A stretch of 64,000 nt of DNA from Monodelphis domestica (Eukaryota; Chordata; Mammalia; Didelphimorphia; Didelphidae). The DNA lies in the NCBI RefSeq assembly GCF_027887165.1, contig NC_077227.1, positions 62,476,107-62,540,106 on the forward strand, written 5' to 3'. Position numbers and translations under genes: made by a program. How positions within the stretch are numbered: the stretch's first letter is position 1; the number at the start of each line of letters is the position of its first letter. Shown in pieces: positions 23,137 through 34,400 of this stretch. A model generated the notes under the pieces. That model did no database searches. It saw only the letters and a list, made by a program, of their open reading frames with translations, and was not told the origin of the DNA.

Positions 23137-24029
23137 AAAAGGGGTAGTGTCTTTAATTGGGGAATGGCTGAACAAACCATGGTATTGTTAGGGTCCAGGT
23201 GGAAGACCACCCAAAGGAGCACACAGAGGCAATGCAATTCAGGCAAGGGGAAGTCTTTATTACTAGCATCGCTAGGGGAAGCTCAGCAAGTGAGTTCCAA
23301 AGAGTCAGAGTCAGAGTGGAGTTTATATAGGTTTAAGCAGTCATAGTTGAGTTACTTTATGGGGGATGACAATATTTTGGGATAGGGTATTCTGTTAATC
23401 AATAATATGGCTAGATTACCATAACAGGGGGATGATTAGCATAACAAGTGGGTCTTGGACTGACGGTGGGTGATTGTTATCATGCCCAGGGGCTTGTAGT
23501 TCCTAAGACTGTTGGTGATGGAATACTATTGTGCTCAAAGGAATAATAAACTGGAGGAATTCCATGTGAACTGGAACAACCTTCAGGAATGGATACAGAA
23601 TGAGAGGAGCAGAACCGGGAGAACATTGTACACAGAGACGGATACACTGTGGTACAATCAAATGTAATGGACTTCTCTGTTAGTAGCAATGCAGTGATCC
23701 AGGACAATTCTAATGGACTTATGAGAAAGAATGCTATCTATATTCAAAGGAAGAACTGTGGGAATAGAAACGCAGAAGAAAAACAACTGCTTGATTACAT
23801 GGGTCAATAAGGATATGATTGGGGATGTAGACTCTAAATGATCACCCTTGTGCAAACATCAACAACATGGAAATATGTTCTGATCAAGGACACATGTAAA
23901 ACCCAGTGGCTATGGGAAGGGGTGGGGGGAGGGGAGGGAGGGAGGGAAAGAATATGATTCTTGTAACCAAGGAATAATGTTCTAAATTGACTAAATAAAA
24001 TTTAAAAAATAAAATAAAAGGGCTAGTGT
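23137..24029 (+). mobile_element. L1 3' end with target duplication, carrying an inserted LTR
   Basis: Direct repeats AAAAGGGGTAGTGT (23137-23150) and AAAAGGGCTAGTGT (24016-24029) bracket an L1 tail. The L1 begins at TAATTGGGGAATGGCTGAAC, is interrupted at 23186-23509, resumes at TGTTGGTGATGGAATACTAT and ends in AAATAAAATTTAAAAAATA. This is the best full view of the 3' end of this L1 family in the window. Confidence 0.8.
23186..23509 (-). mobile_element. LTR-like insertion inside L1
   Basis: 324 bp that split the L1 between GGTAT and TGTTGG. Starts TGTTAGGGTCC. AGTCTTTATTACTAG near 23251 would be a polyadenylation signal on the minus strand, and the neighbourhood resembles the LTR at 36291-36723. 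No clean target duplication was found, so the exact ends are uncertain. A fossil. Confidence 0.5.
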
Positions 24030-24224
24030 GGTGAGACAGAGAAGTACAGATAAGTGCAGTGGGCCAGGAAATGAAGAAATGGTTTGTTTGGGCCCCCTCC
24101 TTAAATGGAGTTTGGGGAAGGAGCTCTCCATTCTTCCAATGATAAAGTGTGTTTCAGGACTAAAGTGATCCAGCAGGATTGACAGGTTTCTGAAGCATAA
24201 TGGAGAAATCCAGAGGAATACAAG

Positions 24225-24395
24225 GTTTTTTTTAACCCTTACTCTCTGTCTTAGTAACAGCTCTAAGGCACAAGGGCAATGGCTAGGCAAACTGAGTTAA
24301 CTGACTTGCTCAGAGTCTAAGGTCTGATTTGAACTGAGGTCCTCCTGATTTCCAGACCTGGTACTCTCCACTGAGCTACCTAACTGCCCCTATAT
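24225..24395 (-). mobile_element. SINE (WSINE1-like)
   Basis: AACCCTTACTCTCTGTCTTA to GAGCTACCTAACTGCCCC. Confidence 0.8.
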
Positions 24396-24484
24396 GGGAA
24401 ATTTTTAAATAACTTTGGGCACTAGTTGACTTGTATGTCCCTTCCAAACTTGAAAAGGCTATGACCAATATCTCAATCTATTTT

Positions 24485-24565
24485 TTTAAACCCTTACCTT
24501 CTATTTTAGAATGATTACTGAATAATAATTCCAAGGCAGAAGAGGAGTAAAAATTAGGTAAGAAT
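24485..24565 (-). mobile_element. SINE 3' fragment
   Basis: AAACCCTTACCTTCTATTTT through the CCAAGGCAGAAGAGGAGTAA block only. Confidence 0.65.
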
Positions 24566-25255
24566 TATTGGGGCTAAGCTCCCTTCAAAAGTATTTCTTT
24601 AAGGAAATAAACTTTTTTTAAAAAAGAATGTCATTCTCAGACATAGTGATTAAAGGATATTCCCCCAAGGAAGAAGATAAATATCTGCTTTACTGAGATA
24701 AGGAAAATCCTTATTCTGCAGGGCAAGTGAAAGAAGAAATCTCATTCAGGCATTGAATACTAGAATAGGAAGGCAGAGGGAATGACCCAGAAAAACTGCA
24801 GTGGACTAAATATTTTTGCTTTTCAATTATAGTAGCTTTGCCCTGTAACCTAGCCGTCAGACAAATAGATCCCAGAGACAGAGGGTATAAGTCTTTCTGT
24901 TATTTCAGATTCTTTAAGTAGTGCTTTAGGTCCCCTGGCTCATCTGATCTGCCATCAGAAGGCACTAATGCTAAATGTTTGGGGGTTTTTTTAAGTTTTT
25001 AAATATTTGAGGATGCCAGTACAATTTCCATTTTCTACTTTATTTTCTTCACCTCTGTGCCTGCCAGTTTTTTTTGTTTTTGTTTGTTTGTTTGTTTGTC
25101 TTGTTTTGTTTTCCTGGGTAAAGCAATATAAATTTTCCATGGACACACAGCAATAGATGTTTCCATTTTCAACCTCAGGAAGTTTGTTCAGACTAACTTG
25201 TGAAACTTCTTGATAATAACTACATGTTATAAAAGTAAATAAAATCATTTCCTGT
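24566..25255. other. Gene-free stretch
   Basis: A short GTTT run near 25080; otherwise nothing recognised. Confidence 0.4.
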
Positions 25256-25257
25256 GA

Positions 25258-25645
25258 TCTTTTTTTCAAAATGTTTTCTTTCTTTTCATTCTCTTCCTTC
25301 CCTTTATTTTTCTTCCTTCCTTTCATTTCTTCCTTCCTGTTTTCTTTTCCTTCCTTCCTCTCTTCTTTCCTTCTCTTTCCTTTTTCTTTCTTTCCTTTCT
25401 TCTCCCCTTTTTCTTTTTCCTTTCTTCTCTTTTCTTCTCTCCTTCATTTCTTTTTCCTTCTTTCTTTCCTGCCTTCCCTTTTTCCTTTTCTTCCTTCCTT
25501 TTTTCTTTATTCCTTCCCTTCTCTCCCCTTTCTTCTTCCTTCCTTCTTTCTTTTTTCATTCTTCTTTCCTTCCTTCCCTTTCTTTCTTCCCCCTTTTTCC
25601 TTCTTTCTCTTTTATCCTTTTTTCCTTCCTTCCTCCTTACCTTTT
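25258..25645. repeat. Polypyrimidine tract (TTCC/TTTC)n
   Basis: About 385 bp of almost pure pyrimidine on the plus strand, irregular TTCC and TTTC units. It ends at the 3' tail of a minus-strand SINE, like the tract at 1-390. The long open frames here are artefacts of composition. Confidence 0.95.
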
Positions 25646-25832
25646 GTAGAATCAATGCTATGTATCACCTTTTGTAGAATCAATGCTATGTATTGAAACT
25701 AATAGTTTCAAGGCAGAAAGAGGTTAGTGCTAGACAATGAGGATTAGGTGACTTGTCCAGGTTCACATAGCCTGAGCAAGTGTCTGAGGTCACATTTGAA
25801 TAGGCCTGGAAGTCATATCTTTCAATTCTTTC
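25641..25832 (-). mobile_element. SINE (WSINE1-like) with a short tandem duplication
   Basis: CCTTACCTTTTGTAGAATCA head of the minus copy. ACCTTTTGTAGAATCAATGC is present twice (25639 and 25669), so about 30 bp of the tail is duplicated in tandem. Confidence 0.7.
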
Positions 25833-25839
25833 AAGTAAT

Positions 25840-26375
25840 AATGGTCTGCACTTAGCTGCCTTTATTGTCCTTCATCTCTTTAAGGAGTTTGTTATCTAGT
25901 AGAGGAGATAAGATTTAGGTATGAATGAATACATACAAATTGAATATTCAGAAGTGTGTGTGTTGTTATCCATATGGATAATACAAAGTAAGTGATATAG
26001 AAGTTTTGGGAAGGAAATACTCATTTCCTTGCTGCTGGAGATATCTGTGAAGTAAGAGATAGCATAAATTGAGAAGGAAAGGTAAACTTTCAAAAGGCAA
26101 AGATGGGAAGGTTACAATTTCAAGATCTAAGGGGATAATGTATATAAAACACTTTGTGAATTTAAAGTACTGATTTAATTCAACTACTCTGTAAGCAAAG
26201 ACAGGAAAGTATGACAACACTTTAGGAAATAGGAAGTAGTTCTAAATAGCTGAAATGCAGTGTTCCCATAAGAACATTATGAGGGAGGGCTGGAGCCTGG
26301 AAAACGAACTAAGGGTTAGATCATCGAATGACAGAATGAAATGTTTATATTCTATTCTGAAGACTATGGGGAACT
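25840..26375. other. Gene-free stretch
   Basis: Old repeat-like sequence near 25870-25920; nothing else recognised. Confidence 0.35.
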
Positions 26376-26378
26376 TTT

Positions 26379-26580
26379 TTTTTTTTAAACCCTTACCTTC
26401 CGTCTTGGAGTCAATACTGTGTATTAGCTCCAAGGCAGAAGAGTGGTAAGGGCTAGGCAATGGGGGTCAAGTGACTTGCCCAGGGTCACATAGCTGGGAA
26501 GTGTCTGAGGCCAGATTTGAACCTAGGACCTCCCGTCTCTAGGGCTAGCTCTCAATCCACTGAGCTACCCAGCTGCCCCC
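26379..26580 (-). mobile_element. SINE (WSINE1-like), full length, target duplication
   Basis: Complete minus-strand copy, flanked by CTATGGGGAACTTTT at the left and CTATGGGAAACTTTT at the right. Among the least diverged copies. Confidence 0.9.
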
Positions 26581-26582
26581 CT

Positions 26583-27195
26583 ATGGGAAACTTTTAAGGG
26601 AGAAAGGGTGATCTAATTAATGGGATGTTTCAAGAAGATTTATCAAGGGTCTAAATTAAGGGTTTGGCAGTTAGAAGAAAAGGAAGACTATGGAGAAACA
26701 CTGTCTACTGATTGAAGGTGAGGATTAATGGAGGAAAAGGAAGCAGATGATGACTATTAATGATAGAGCCATAATCAGGAGCAGGGAAATAATGCAGTAG
26801 AGGGAAGTATTTAAATTTTTTCGGTCTTTGAAGTTTGAAGGGCTGTTGTATGGAGAGGGATGAGGTTATTCCACTTGTCCAAGAAGGAAGGCAAAAGAAG
26901 GAAAATGGAAAGAAGTTGTTCAATTCCATGTAAAGAAATATTTTCTAACCATTAGATCCCTCTGAGATTTGTGTACAAATCTTTGTGTGTGTGTGTCAAT
27001 TGTGTACAAGTTTTCTGCCTCAGGAAGAAGTAGGCCAGACCTCACTGGAGATTTCCCAAGTTCCAAAGTTGGATGATTGTTGTCCACTGTTAAGGACTCT
27101 TCTATATACATTAGGATTATAACAATACGAATGAAGATAACACTAAAAGGCTCTAAAATTCTGTTCAAGCTTACAATCCAAGCTAACAATGATCA
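26583..27195. other. Gene-free stretch
   Basis: No feature recognised apart from a short GTGTGTGT run near 26985. Confidence 0.35.
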
Positions 27196-27199
27196 TACA

Positions 27200-27745
27200 C
27201 TAATACTGTAAAATAAAAGAATCCTGAGATTTCACCTTGCAAATATCAGATGGGCAAATATAAACATTTTCCTTGTTTTATACACACATACACAAATAGA
27301 TAGATATAACAAGGAAAATGACAAGTGAGGGAGGATGAGTACACTTTTCCATGGCTGATAGAGATGTGAATTGGTCCAATCATTCAAGAAAGCAATTTGC
27401 AACTATACTCCAAAATTCATCAAACTGTGCCTGACCTTTGATCCAGAAATACTAAGGCATATTCCTCAAAGAGATTAAAAAAAAAGAAATAGATTTAATA
27501 AAAGGACCCATATAGACGAAAATATTTATAGCACCTCTTTTTGCAATGGCAAGTAAATGGAGATTAAAGGAATGTCCATCAACTGGGACATTGATATAAT
27601 GCATAATTAATACAATTGCACCTTAAGAAATTATGAAAATAATGTTTTCTGAGAATACTAGGAAGACAGACAGATTAATGTGGAGTGATATGAACAGAAC
27701 CCAGAGTATAACTTATATATATATGACAACATTGTAAAGAGAAAC
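27200..27745 (+). mobile_element. L1 ORF2 3' fragment
   Basis: CTGAGATTTCACCTTGCAAA, then CAATTTGCAACTATACTCC and TGACCTTTGATCCAGAAATA, in the order of the L1 ORF2 end. Older than the copies at 34529 and 23137. Confidence 0.65.
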
Positions 27746-27924
27746 AATTTTGAAAGTCTTAATAAATTTGATCAACACAATGATTAATCATGGTTTCAGA
27801 AGATGGCTGATGAAGTTTGCCACCTACCTCTAGAAAAAAGTAATGGGTACAAGGTACAGAATGAGACCTACATATTTGTATGGTCAATACAGGAATCTGT
27901 TTGTCCTGACTATGTACATTGATT

Positions 27925-28110
27925 ACAAAAGCTAGAATACCAAGACTGGAGTCAGGAAGAACTAGGTTCAAATCTAGCCTCAGATATTTCCTAGCTGTGT
28001 GGCCCTAGACAAGTTACTTAACTCCTATTACTAGCTCTTATTGTTCTTCTGCCTTGAAACTAATACTTATTATTGCTTCCAAAACACAAGATAAGTTTTC
28101 TTTTTAAATT
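27925..28110 (+). mobile_element. SINE (WSINE1-like)
   Basis: GGAGTCAGGAAGAACTAGGT, then TTCAAATCTAGCCTCAGAT and the usual core and tail; head partly lost. Confidence 0.7.
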
Positions 28111-28246
28111 TTATATAATAGGGAAGAAGAGGTAGGAAGGAAGAGAGGAAATGATAGGACTTCTCTCCCCATCCCTAAAATGAAAACAGAAAGAAATTCA
28201 TAAGGAAATCACAAACAAGCAGAGCCTCTGAAATTTACATTTTGAA

Positions 28247-28252
28247 TTTATT
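28247..28252 (-). terminator. Candidate polyadenylation signal of TMEM254
   Basis: AATAAA on the minus strand, about 465 nt beyond the TMEM254 stop codon at 28717-28719. The first canonical hexamer I found downstream of the stop; use in vivo is inferred. Confidence 0.4.
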
Positions 28253-28716
28253 ACATGATTAAAAAGAAAAACAAGCTTAATTCACAGTTTCATATACAAT
28301 GCTCTCCTCTGTTCCACAATATACATGAAAATACTCATTTGGTGCTTGTAAAGTTGAGAATTTTTTTAAAAAAAGGGAATTTCATCTTCATTTCACCAGG
28401 CTCATTAGTGTTAACTGACTATTGTATATATTTTTATATCTTCTATTCAATTATGAAAGCCTTGAAAGGAGCATTCACTAAATGTCAGTTGAACTTCCTT
28501 GGTACTCAATAAACTAGGTAAAGTAGCCTCTGCTCAGAGGTATTGAAAATAATCAGTTACAGTACATAATGATCAACGAGTTTTAAGGCCAGACAAAAAC
28601 AAGTAAATTCAACCTGTTCCCAATACAGTTATTTTCCAAAATGATTAGGAAAATCCTAAGTAAAAAAAAAATGGACAAAATAGCAATGTATTAAAAAAAC
28701 ACATTTAATTTCTTCT

Positions 28717-31700
28717 TTATTTTTTTTTATGATAGTGTGGTTTATATGCAATTAAGATGGAAAGAGAAGCAAACCCAAAGAAGAATGTTTGCAGGAACCA
28801 TAATAGTCGAGCCTGGCCATTTGTGATACCTTTTTTACTGCATGGAAAAAAAAAAGACAAAATTAAAAACATGATAATTTTCATTTTGTAGGGACTTATT
28901 AAAAAAGAAAAAGAAGTGAAAGAAAATCAAGCAAAAGATGGATTCTTTGACCCAGTATTTGAAACACTTGATAATGTTCAGTGCTTAAAAACAAGCTCAA
29001 TGGGCAAAAAATGATTTATAACTTTTTTTATGCAAGCAGGTTTACTTCTAGCGAAGAAATGTGCATTTAATGAAAATTACCTAGTTTGTAATTTTATAAG
29101 AATTATATAAATATACTTATATAAATTATAATAATAAATTATAAAATAATTATATATAAATATGTTATTTATATAAAAATAAAATAATCTAGTTTCTAAA
29201 ATCCCTAGAAGCACTGCTAATATGATTTGTGAACTGTTTTTCATGTAAAAAGGGTCTTTTTCATGTGGACAGTCCTTCCTACCTTCTCAAAATTTGTAAA
29301 ATATTTAGGCTATAGTGTTGCATTTTAGTTTTTCTTTATTATAAATGATTTTAAATTGTAGTTAAAGTACTAAATAGAATTTTATGATATATCTTACAAA
29401 ACTTATATTTAGGTTCATAAGGTTGAAATTCTAAAGGAACCTGAGAAACAGTCTAAACTGATTCTTTTGAGGATGAGAAAAACAGATTCTCTAAGACATA
29501 TGACTTGCCCATAGTCATATAGTCACAGAAGTAGGATGTAGCAGCCCCACAATTAGAACAGAGGTCTTGTGATTCTAAATCCAGGATCCCTCGACCTTTA
29601 TTTTGTAGACATTTATGCATTTATGTGCTATCTCCCAGATACTTTGAAAGCACCTTCAGCATCAGGGATCCTTTCATTCTTTGTATTATCCCCAGCTAGC
29701 ATATAGTAGGCACAGACATTAATAACTGTTTGTTGACTGATTCATTTTCCTGCTATATCATATTATTCCTTCTACTTGGTACTTTACTGTTATAAAACAC
29801 TTCACAAGCTGTATCTCACCTAGTCTTGCCTATTTATTACTATTATAAAGGCAGCGTTTCCATACAAGCAAATTGGCTTCCACAGCCACCAGTTAGAATT
29901 CCTTTATTAAAGAGAAAGAACTGGGGAACCAGAAATGCATTAGAAAAATATATGATTGACCACATAGTGCAATAGGGATGTGAATAACATGGAAATAGGT
30001 TTTGAACATTGATACATGTGTAACCCAGTGGAACTGCTTGTTGGCTTTGGGAGGGGAGAAGAGAGAAGGGGAGTGGGGGGAATCATGAATCATGTAACCA
30101 TGGGAAAATATTCTGAATAAAAATAAAAAAAAAGAATTCCTCTATCAAGAGCTAAATGAAGGCAACACTTCTAGAGTCAGGGATTTAATTCCATCTTGTA
30201 TTTTCCCAGCCATTGTGAAGACAGAAAAAAATATTTAGATGAATGACATTTTGAATTTTGGGGGGTAATTTCATATTTACCTTAGTATGTGCTTTTAAAA
30301 TCAATATAATGGTGGCCTAAGGCCACCTAGTTGGATGACCCTGGGTAAATCACTTAACACCCATTGCCTAGCCCTTACTGCTCTTCTGCCTTAGAACCAA
30401 TACAGTATTGATTCTAAGATGGAAGGTGAGAGTTAAAAAAAAAATTCAATAAACTGAGATATAGGATGATCAGGGGAGAGTTTATCAATAAAATCTGCTA
30501 GCACCAATTGTCCTTAATTTCTTGAGTCACTTGAGAATTTCAAGAGATTTTCAAAACTAGATATTCTAGTCACATAAAGTATCTCTATTACAGAATTACC
30601 CATGAAACCCTGAGTCTACAGTGAATCATAAATGAATAGCTTGCTTTCATTTGGCTTATTTCCCATTTCAATGAATTAAAGAAAAGGAAGGAAGGAATTT
30701 GGGATAGAAGAATCCCAACCACTTACGCGCATAAAATCATGGCATATATGGATTCTGCGACATGAACCAACCAGGCAAACCAATACCTAAAACAGAAAGC
30801 CAGAGCCGATTTTAGACAGATTCTTTCCTATAAGTGAACACTGTCAGAGAAATGTAAAAGGAAAGATGCTAGTTAATTGTGAAATAGAATTGTTGGTCCA
30901 AAATTAAAATGCAGATGAATAGAGATACAGGACTTCCAGATCTCCCTGAGTTTCTCTAAAATACTCTACGGTCATTTTTTCCAGATCTCACTTACCCATT
31001 ACGTATAAGCACCAGATGGTTATCCACCAAGTACTTAGTGAAGAGCCCAAGAGGTCCAAGTTTCTGATAGGGGATACTCTGAGGCCAGAAGACTACCCAC
31101 TGAAAGAGAACAGACCGAAAAAGAACAGAATACACGTTAGGTCACTTGATAGCCATGGAAACTTTCTCTTTTAGGAGACTGGCTGTAAAAGAATCCCACT
31201 TCTACAAAGCTGAAATTGCCTATCATCTGTACTTCAAAGTACAGCTAGCAAACTGAGCTCTGCCAACACAAAGCAGATCACTACAGAAATTCTGAAAAAA
31301 AATTCACAGGCTCCCAGCTCCTTTGCCCCAAATTCCCAAAACCTAGCAAAGGGGGAACACTATGTTTATGGTTCGAAATCTAGGTACCCATAGAAAAATG
31401 GACACTTGAAAATGATAAGCTAGATCCAAACTATTCAAATTGATGGTACTGGGACAGCGAAATGGCTCAGAGGATGGAGAGACAGACTTAGAGATGAGAA
31501 GTCTTGGGTTCAAATGTGACCTCAGATACTTCTTAATTATGTAACCCTGGGCAAGTCACTTAACCATTTGCTGTTCTTCTGCCTTGGAACCAATACTTAG
31601 TATCATAAGCATTATAAGTATCACTAAGACAAAAGGTAAGGGTTTAAAAAAAATTTTTATGCTACTAAATAACCTTCCAGAAGTGTAGTTGTAGACTTAG

Positions 31701-34129
31701 GCAGATTTCTTTTCATGACTTTCATATTACAAATGCTGTTTCCATGAAACTTTCCAAGGGTTCTTACCTATAATGACCTTTTCCACCCTCAAGCTTCACC
31801 AAGTATTTAATTTTTCTCTCTCTGGCACACCATCAAGATAACCATGAACATTATGCTTCTACTGGTGTCTTAATGCCTGTGTAGACTACAAGATCCATGA
31901 AAGCTGGGTTTATATCTTATCTAGATTGTACATGAATCATAAAACTTTGCACAGTGCTCTAAATATAGTAGGGACTCAATGTTTAATTTTCTTTTCCCAT
32001 TTATAAGACTGGAGTATCGAAAGATAAATAAGTTAAGCTTAATGTTGTAACTGTTTCTCATTTATGTTATTTCAAGAATCTCTGTCCTTCTAAACATAAG
32101 ATTGTTGCTTATTCTAGAATTCATCTTGCTCTATATAGCTCTCCTTCAGCCCTCAATTCAATTCTTAACTTAAAATCTACCCCTACTACTTTATAACTGC
32201 TAGACATGTTGTTTCTCTCTATTCAAATAACCTCTGAAATTCCACAGAGCTTTCCTAAAGCATGGTAAAAAGAAGAGAGTGCATCCACAAATACTACCTT
32301 GTCCTAACATGAACTTCCAGCTATCCTTCACAAGTAAAATTCCATTCCATCAAATATTATTACAATTCAAAACTAAAGACATAACAAAAATATTCCTATA
32401 CTCTAGTCCTGGGACTTATTATATAAATTAGTCCAAAGTCTTTGCATAGCATTCAAAGCCCTTCATAATCTGGCCCCACCTGCTTTCTGGGTACTGCTGT
32501 CTACTATTTCTCTCCTTTCTCCTTTTTAACATAATCAGTGATCCTACTCATGATATGCCTTTACTTTTTATTTCATTATACCCCTTTTTTGCAAAACCCT
32601 ACTCTATGTACTCCATGAAGATTTTCTAAATAAAATTTCCTCTACTCTTGCTTCATGTGCAGCCAATTACTGCAAATAAGCTGGCTGCAAACAGTTCTTC
32701 ACCTTTCTCCCTCATCACCTCTCTAGTTGCCTCAGGAAACTTCAAATAATCTTGTCCCACCCCATTGCTTCATGGACCCTGGAATAACCTTATCCCATCC
32801 CACCCTTTCAAGTTCTGAATAAATTCTGCCACTACTCCTGGACAGGGCATATATTTTGTCTCTTCCTATTAGCATGTAAGCTCCTAAAGGATAGGAACTG
32901 TCCTCCTCACTTATGTTTTTGTATACTTTTCATTTAGCACAGTGCTTGGCATATAGCAAGCATGTAATGAATGATTTTATTCATTCATATTCTGAATTCC
33001 TGTATTAGTAACTTGTTACTCACATAAAGCTATGTTGGCATGTATGTTGTTTTCCTAATCTGACTATCACCAGCAATGAGCGCTGAGAACAAATGGGTTA
33101 AACCTGTAGCTACCTCTATAATGTAAGGAACAAGGGAAAGAAATGAGCAGGCAGGAAGAGGGTTGCCTCCACAATAATGGTTTACACCGAATTTTAAGGC
33201 TGTGTCCCGAATTAAAGTGGAAAAACCCTAAGAATAGTTATACTGTCCCTCTAGCTTAGCCCTTAATAAATACTTGTTGCATAATTTAATGCTGACATAT
33301 CAATTTCTTCACAACCACCCTGTTAGACAGGTATTCCAAGTGGTGCTCCCATTTTTACACATGCGGGGAAACTCAGTTAAGCCACATTAGTTAAGTCACG
33401 GGCATTTATTAAATATCTACAAAGTGCATAAAAGGGTCTTGCAGGTTCAGGATCATGCAGCCAGCGGCAGGGAGAGGCTCCAAACTTCTCGTTCCTAAGT
33501 CAGTCTCTTTACATCCCGGGCTACCCAACTATTGAGGCAGGTCCAGCCCCGCCGCCCCTTCTGCAGCCAGTCTCTAGTAACCTAGGCAACACTGAGACGG
33601 AAGAGGTAGGAAAGAAAAGAGAGGGGAGGGAAGAAGAGGAGGGAATCACATGTACACAAATCTCGAGGTAGAAGAGAGGAAACCAGGGCGCCTGCGCCGC
33701 TCAGACGACTTTAAATTTTTCACCAACCCTTACCGCGAAGTATCCGAAACCTATGGCAGTGATCACCATGCCCACTGGACTGCCCCTCCTGAAATAAACG
33801 CCAGGCACCCTGGAACCTTTCTCCTTCTTCGCCTCCATCCTGAAAACTTTCAGTGCAGGCCACGCCTCCCACCCCTCCTACCTAAGGAAAATTGGACTAA
33901 CCCGTTCCTGGACTGGAGGGAGCTGCGCAGAGGCTAGGGCGAGGGGAGAAGAGGGGAGGGAGGAGGAAAAAGTAAGGGAGGTAGAATGCGCCTGCGCAAC
34001 TCCCTAATGAGCTGCCTTACTCCCCTAAACCATTCTCACCGTGTAGTAACCTAAGGACACCACGATGACCAGGAACCAGAAGAGGCTACCTCTCCTGAAG
34101 TAGGCCGCACCGCTCCCCGCTGCTTCCAT
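28717..34129 (-). CDS. TMEM254: TMEM254, small multi-pass membrane protein
   Basis: Four coding exons on the minus strand: 34040-34129 (ATG), 30996-31099, 30727-30786 and 28717-28837 (stop TAA). The donors are GTGAGA, GTAAGT and GTAAGT, all acceptors are AG, and the phases fit. The 124-residue product starts MEAAGSGAAYFRRGSLFWFL and ends IAYKPHYHKKK. It matches TMEM254 as I remember it (about 123 residues in human), including GYYTWVVFWPQSIPYQKLGP and LLWFLQTFFFG. Three hydrophobic segments are visible: about 16-35, 66-85 and 96-116. The tail is lysine-rich. No enzymatic motif is visible and the cellular role is not known to me. The first exon lies in a CpG-rich region with GC boxes. Intact, with no sign of decay. 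Confidence 0.95.
29895..30147 (+). mobile_element. Short L1 3' tail with target duplication
   Basis: About 225 bp of L1 3' end (ACATGTGTAACCCAGTGGAA, a G-rich tract, ATATTCTGAATAAAAATAAA), bracketed by AGAATTCCTTTAT and AGAATTCCTCTAT. In the last intron of TMEM254. Confidence 0.75.
30318..30447 (+). mobile_element. SINE (WSINE1-like), 5'-truncated
   Basis: Core GGATGACCCTGGGTAAATCA through ATTCTAAGATGGAAGGTGAG and a poly-A tail. Confidence 0.7.
31445..31655 (+). mobile_element. SINE (WSINE1-like)
   Basis: GGGACAGCGAAATGGCTCAG to AAGACAAAAGGTAAGGGTTT. In the first intron of TMEM254. Confidence 0.82.
31870..33420. other. TMEM254 first intron, old repeats only
   Basis: Two old repeats of the 'GTGTAGACTACAAGATCCAT'/'CATGTAAGCTCCTAAAGGAT' type (about 31870-31985 and 32870-32990). 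No further exon recognised. Confidence 0.4.
33577..33590. promoter_or_regulatory. RFX X-box-like site
   Basis: GTAACCTAGGCAAC fits the RFX X-box consensus GTNRCC, 0-3 spacer bases, RGYAAC. It lies in the CpG-rich promoter region of TMEM254, on the 3' side of the alternative first exon. RFX factors are known regulators of ciliary genes; a role here is inference. Confidence 0.4.
33734..33838 (-). CDS. TMEM254: Alternative first coding exon of TMEM254 (diverged duplicate)
   Basis: The minus strand reads ATG at 33836-33838, then 35 codons (MEAKKEKGSRVPGVYFRRGS followed by PVGMVITAIGFGYFA), then a GTAAGG donor. It lines up with the canonical first exon: the YFRRGS block, the hydrophobic stretch and the GYY/GYF ending are kept. 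The phase at the donor is the same (0), so splicing to the exon at 30996-31099 would give a 129-residue isoform. It lies about 200 bp 3' of the canonical first exon. A CCAAT box (minus strand, 33891-33895) and GC/KLF-like sites (33860-33878) precede it. Either a tandem exon duplication with its own promoter or an unused relic; the open frame and intact donor favour use. Confidence 0.7.
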
Positions 34130-34204
34130 GGTCTACAGGCCTTGCACTGCCCTGAACTGACCGTGCCGAACCGAGAGAAAGGGGCCGATAAGGGAAGGGG
34201 AGGG

Positions 34205-34222
34205 GCCTGGGGCGGGGCTAGG
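34205..34222 (-). promoter_or_regulatory. GC boxes of the TMEM254 promoter
   Basis: GGGGCCTGGGGCGGGGCTAG on the plus strand gives SP1/KLF-type CCCCGCCCC on the minus strand, about 80-90 bp upstream of the TMEM254 start codon, in a CpG-rich stretch (about 33540-34220). Confidence 0.55.
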
Positions 34223-34259
34223 AATCATGCGAAAACTACTAGGAGGGAGCCTCCTCCTC

Positions 34260-34400
34260 TGCATAAACAGGCACGCATTCATAGATGTATGAACATAGGC
34301 TTGTAGTATGCATATGTAACAGGCATGACTATATAGTAAGCATAGGCAGGCATGAGCACAGCGCATATGTGCAAGATGCACAGGCATGCACGAAGGTGTG
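34260..34400. repeat. Degenerate GCATA/CATGCA-rich simple repeat
   Basis: Irregular units such as AGGCATGAGCACAGC and AGGCATGCACG. A similar block occurs at about 38140-38260, on the far side of the L1 at 34529-38095. Confidence 0.5.

Noticed and set aside
25254-25696. Open frames of 110-141 codons on both strands
   Set aside because: Pure product of the polypyrimidine repeat (S/F/L-only or K/E/R-only peptides).
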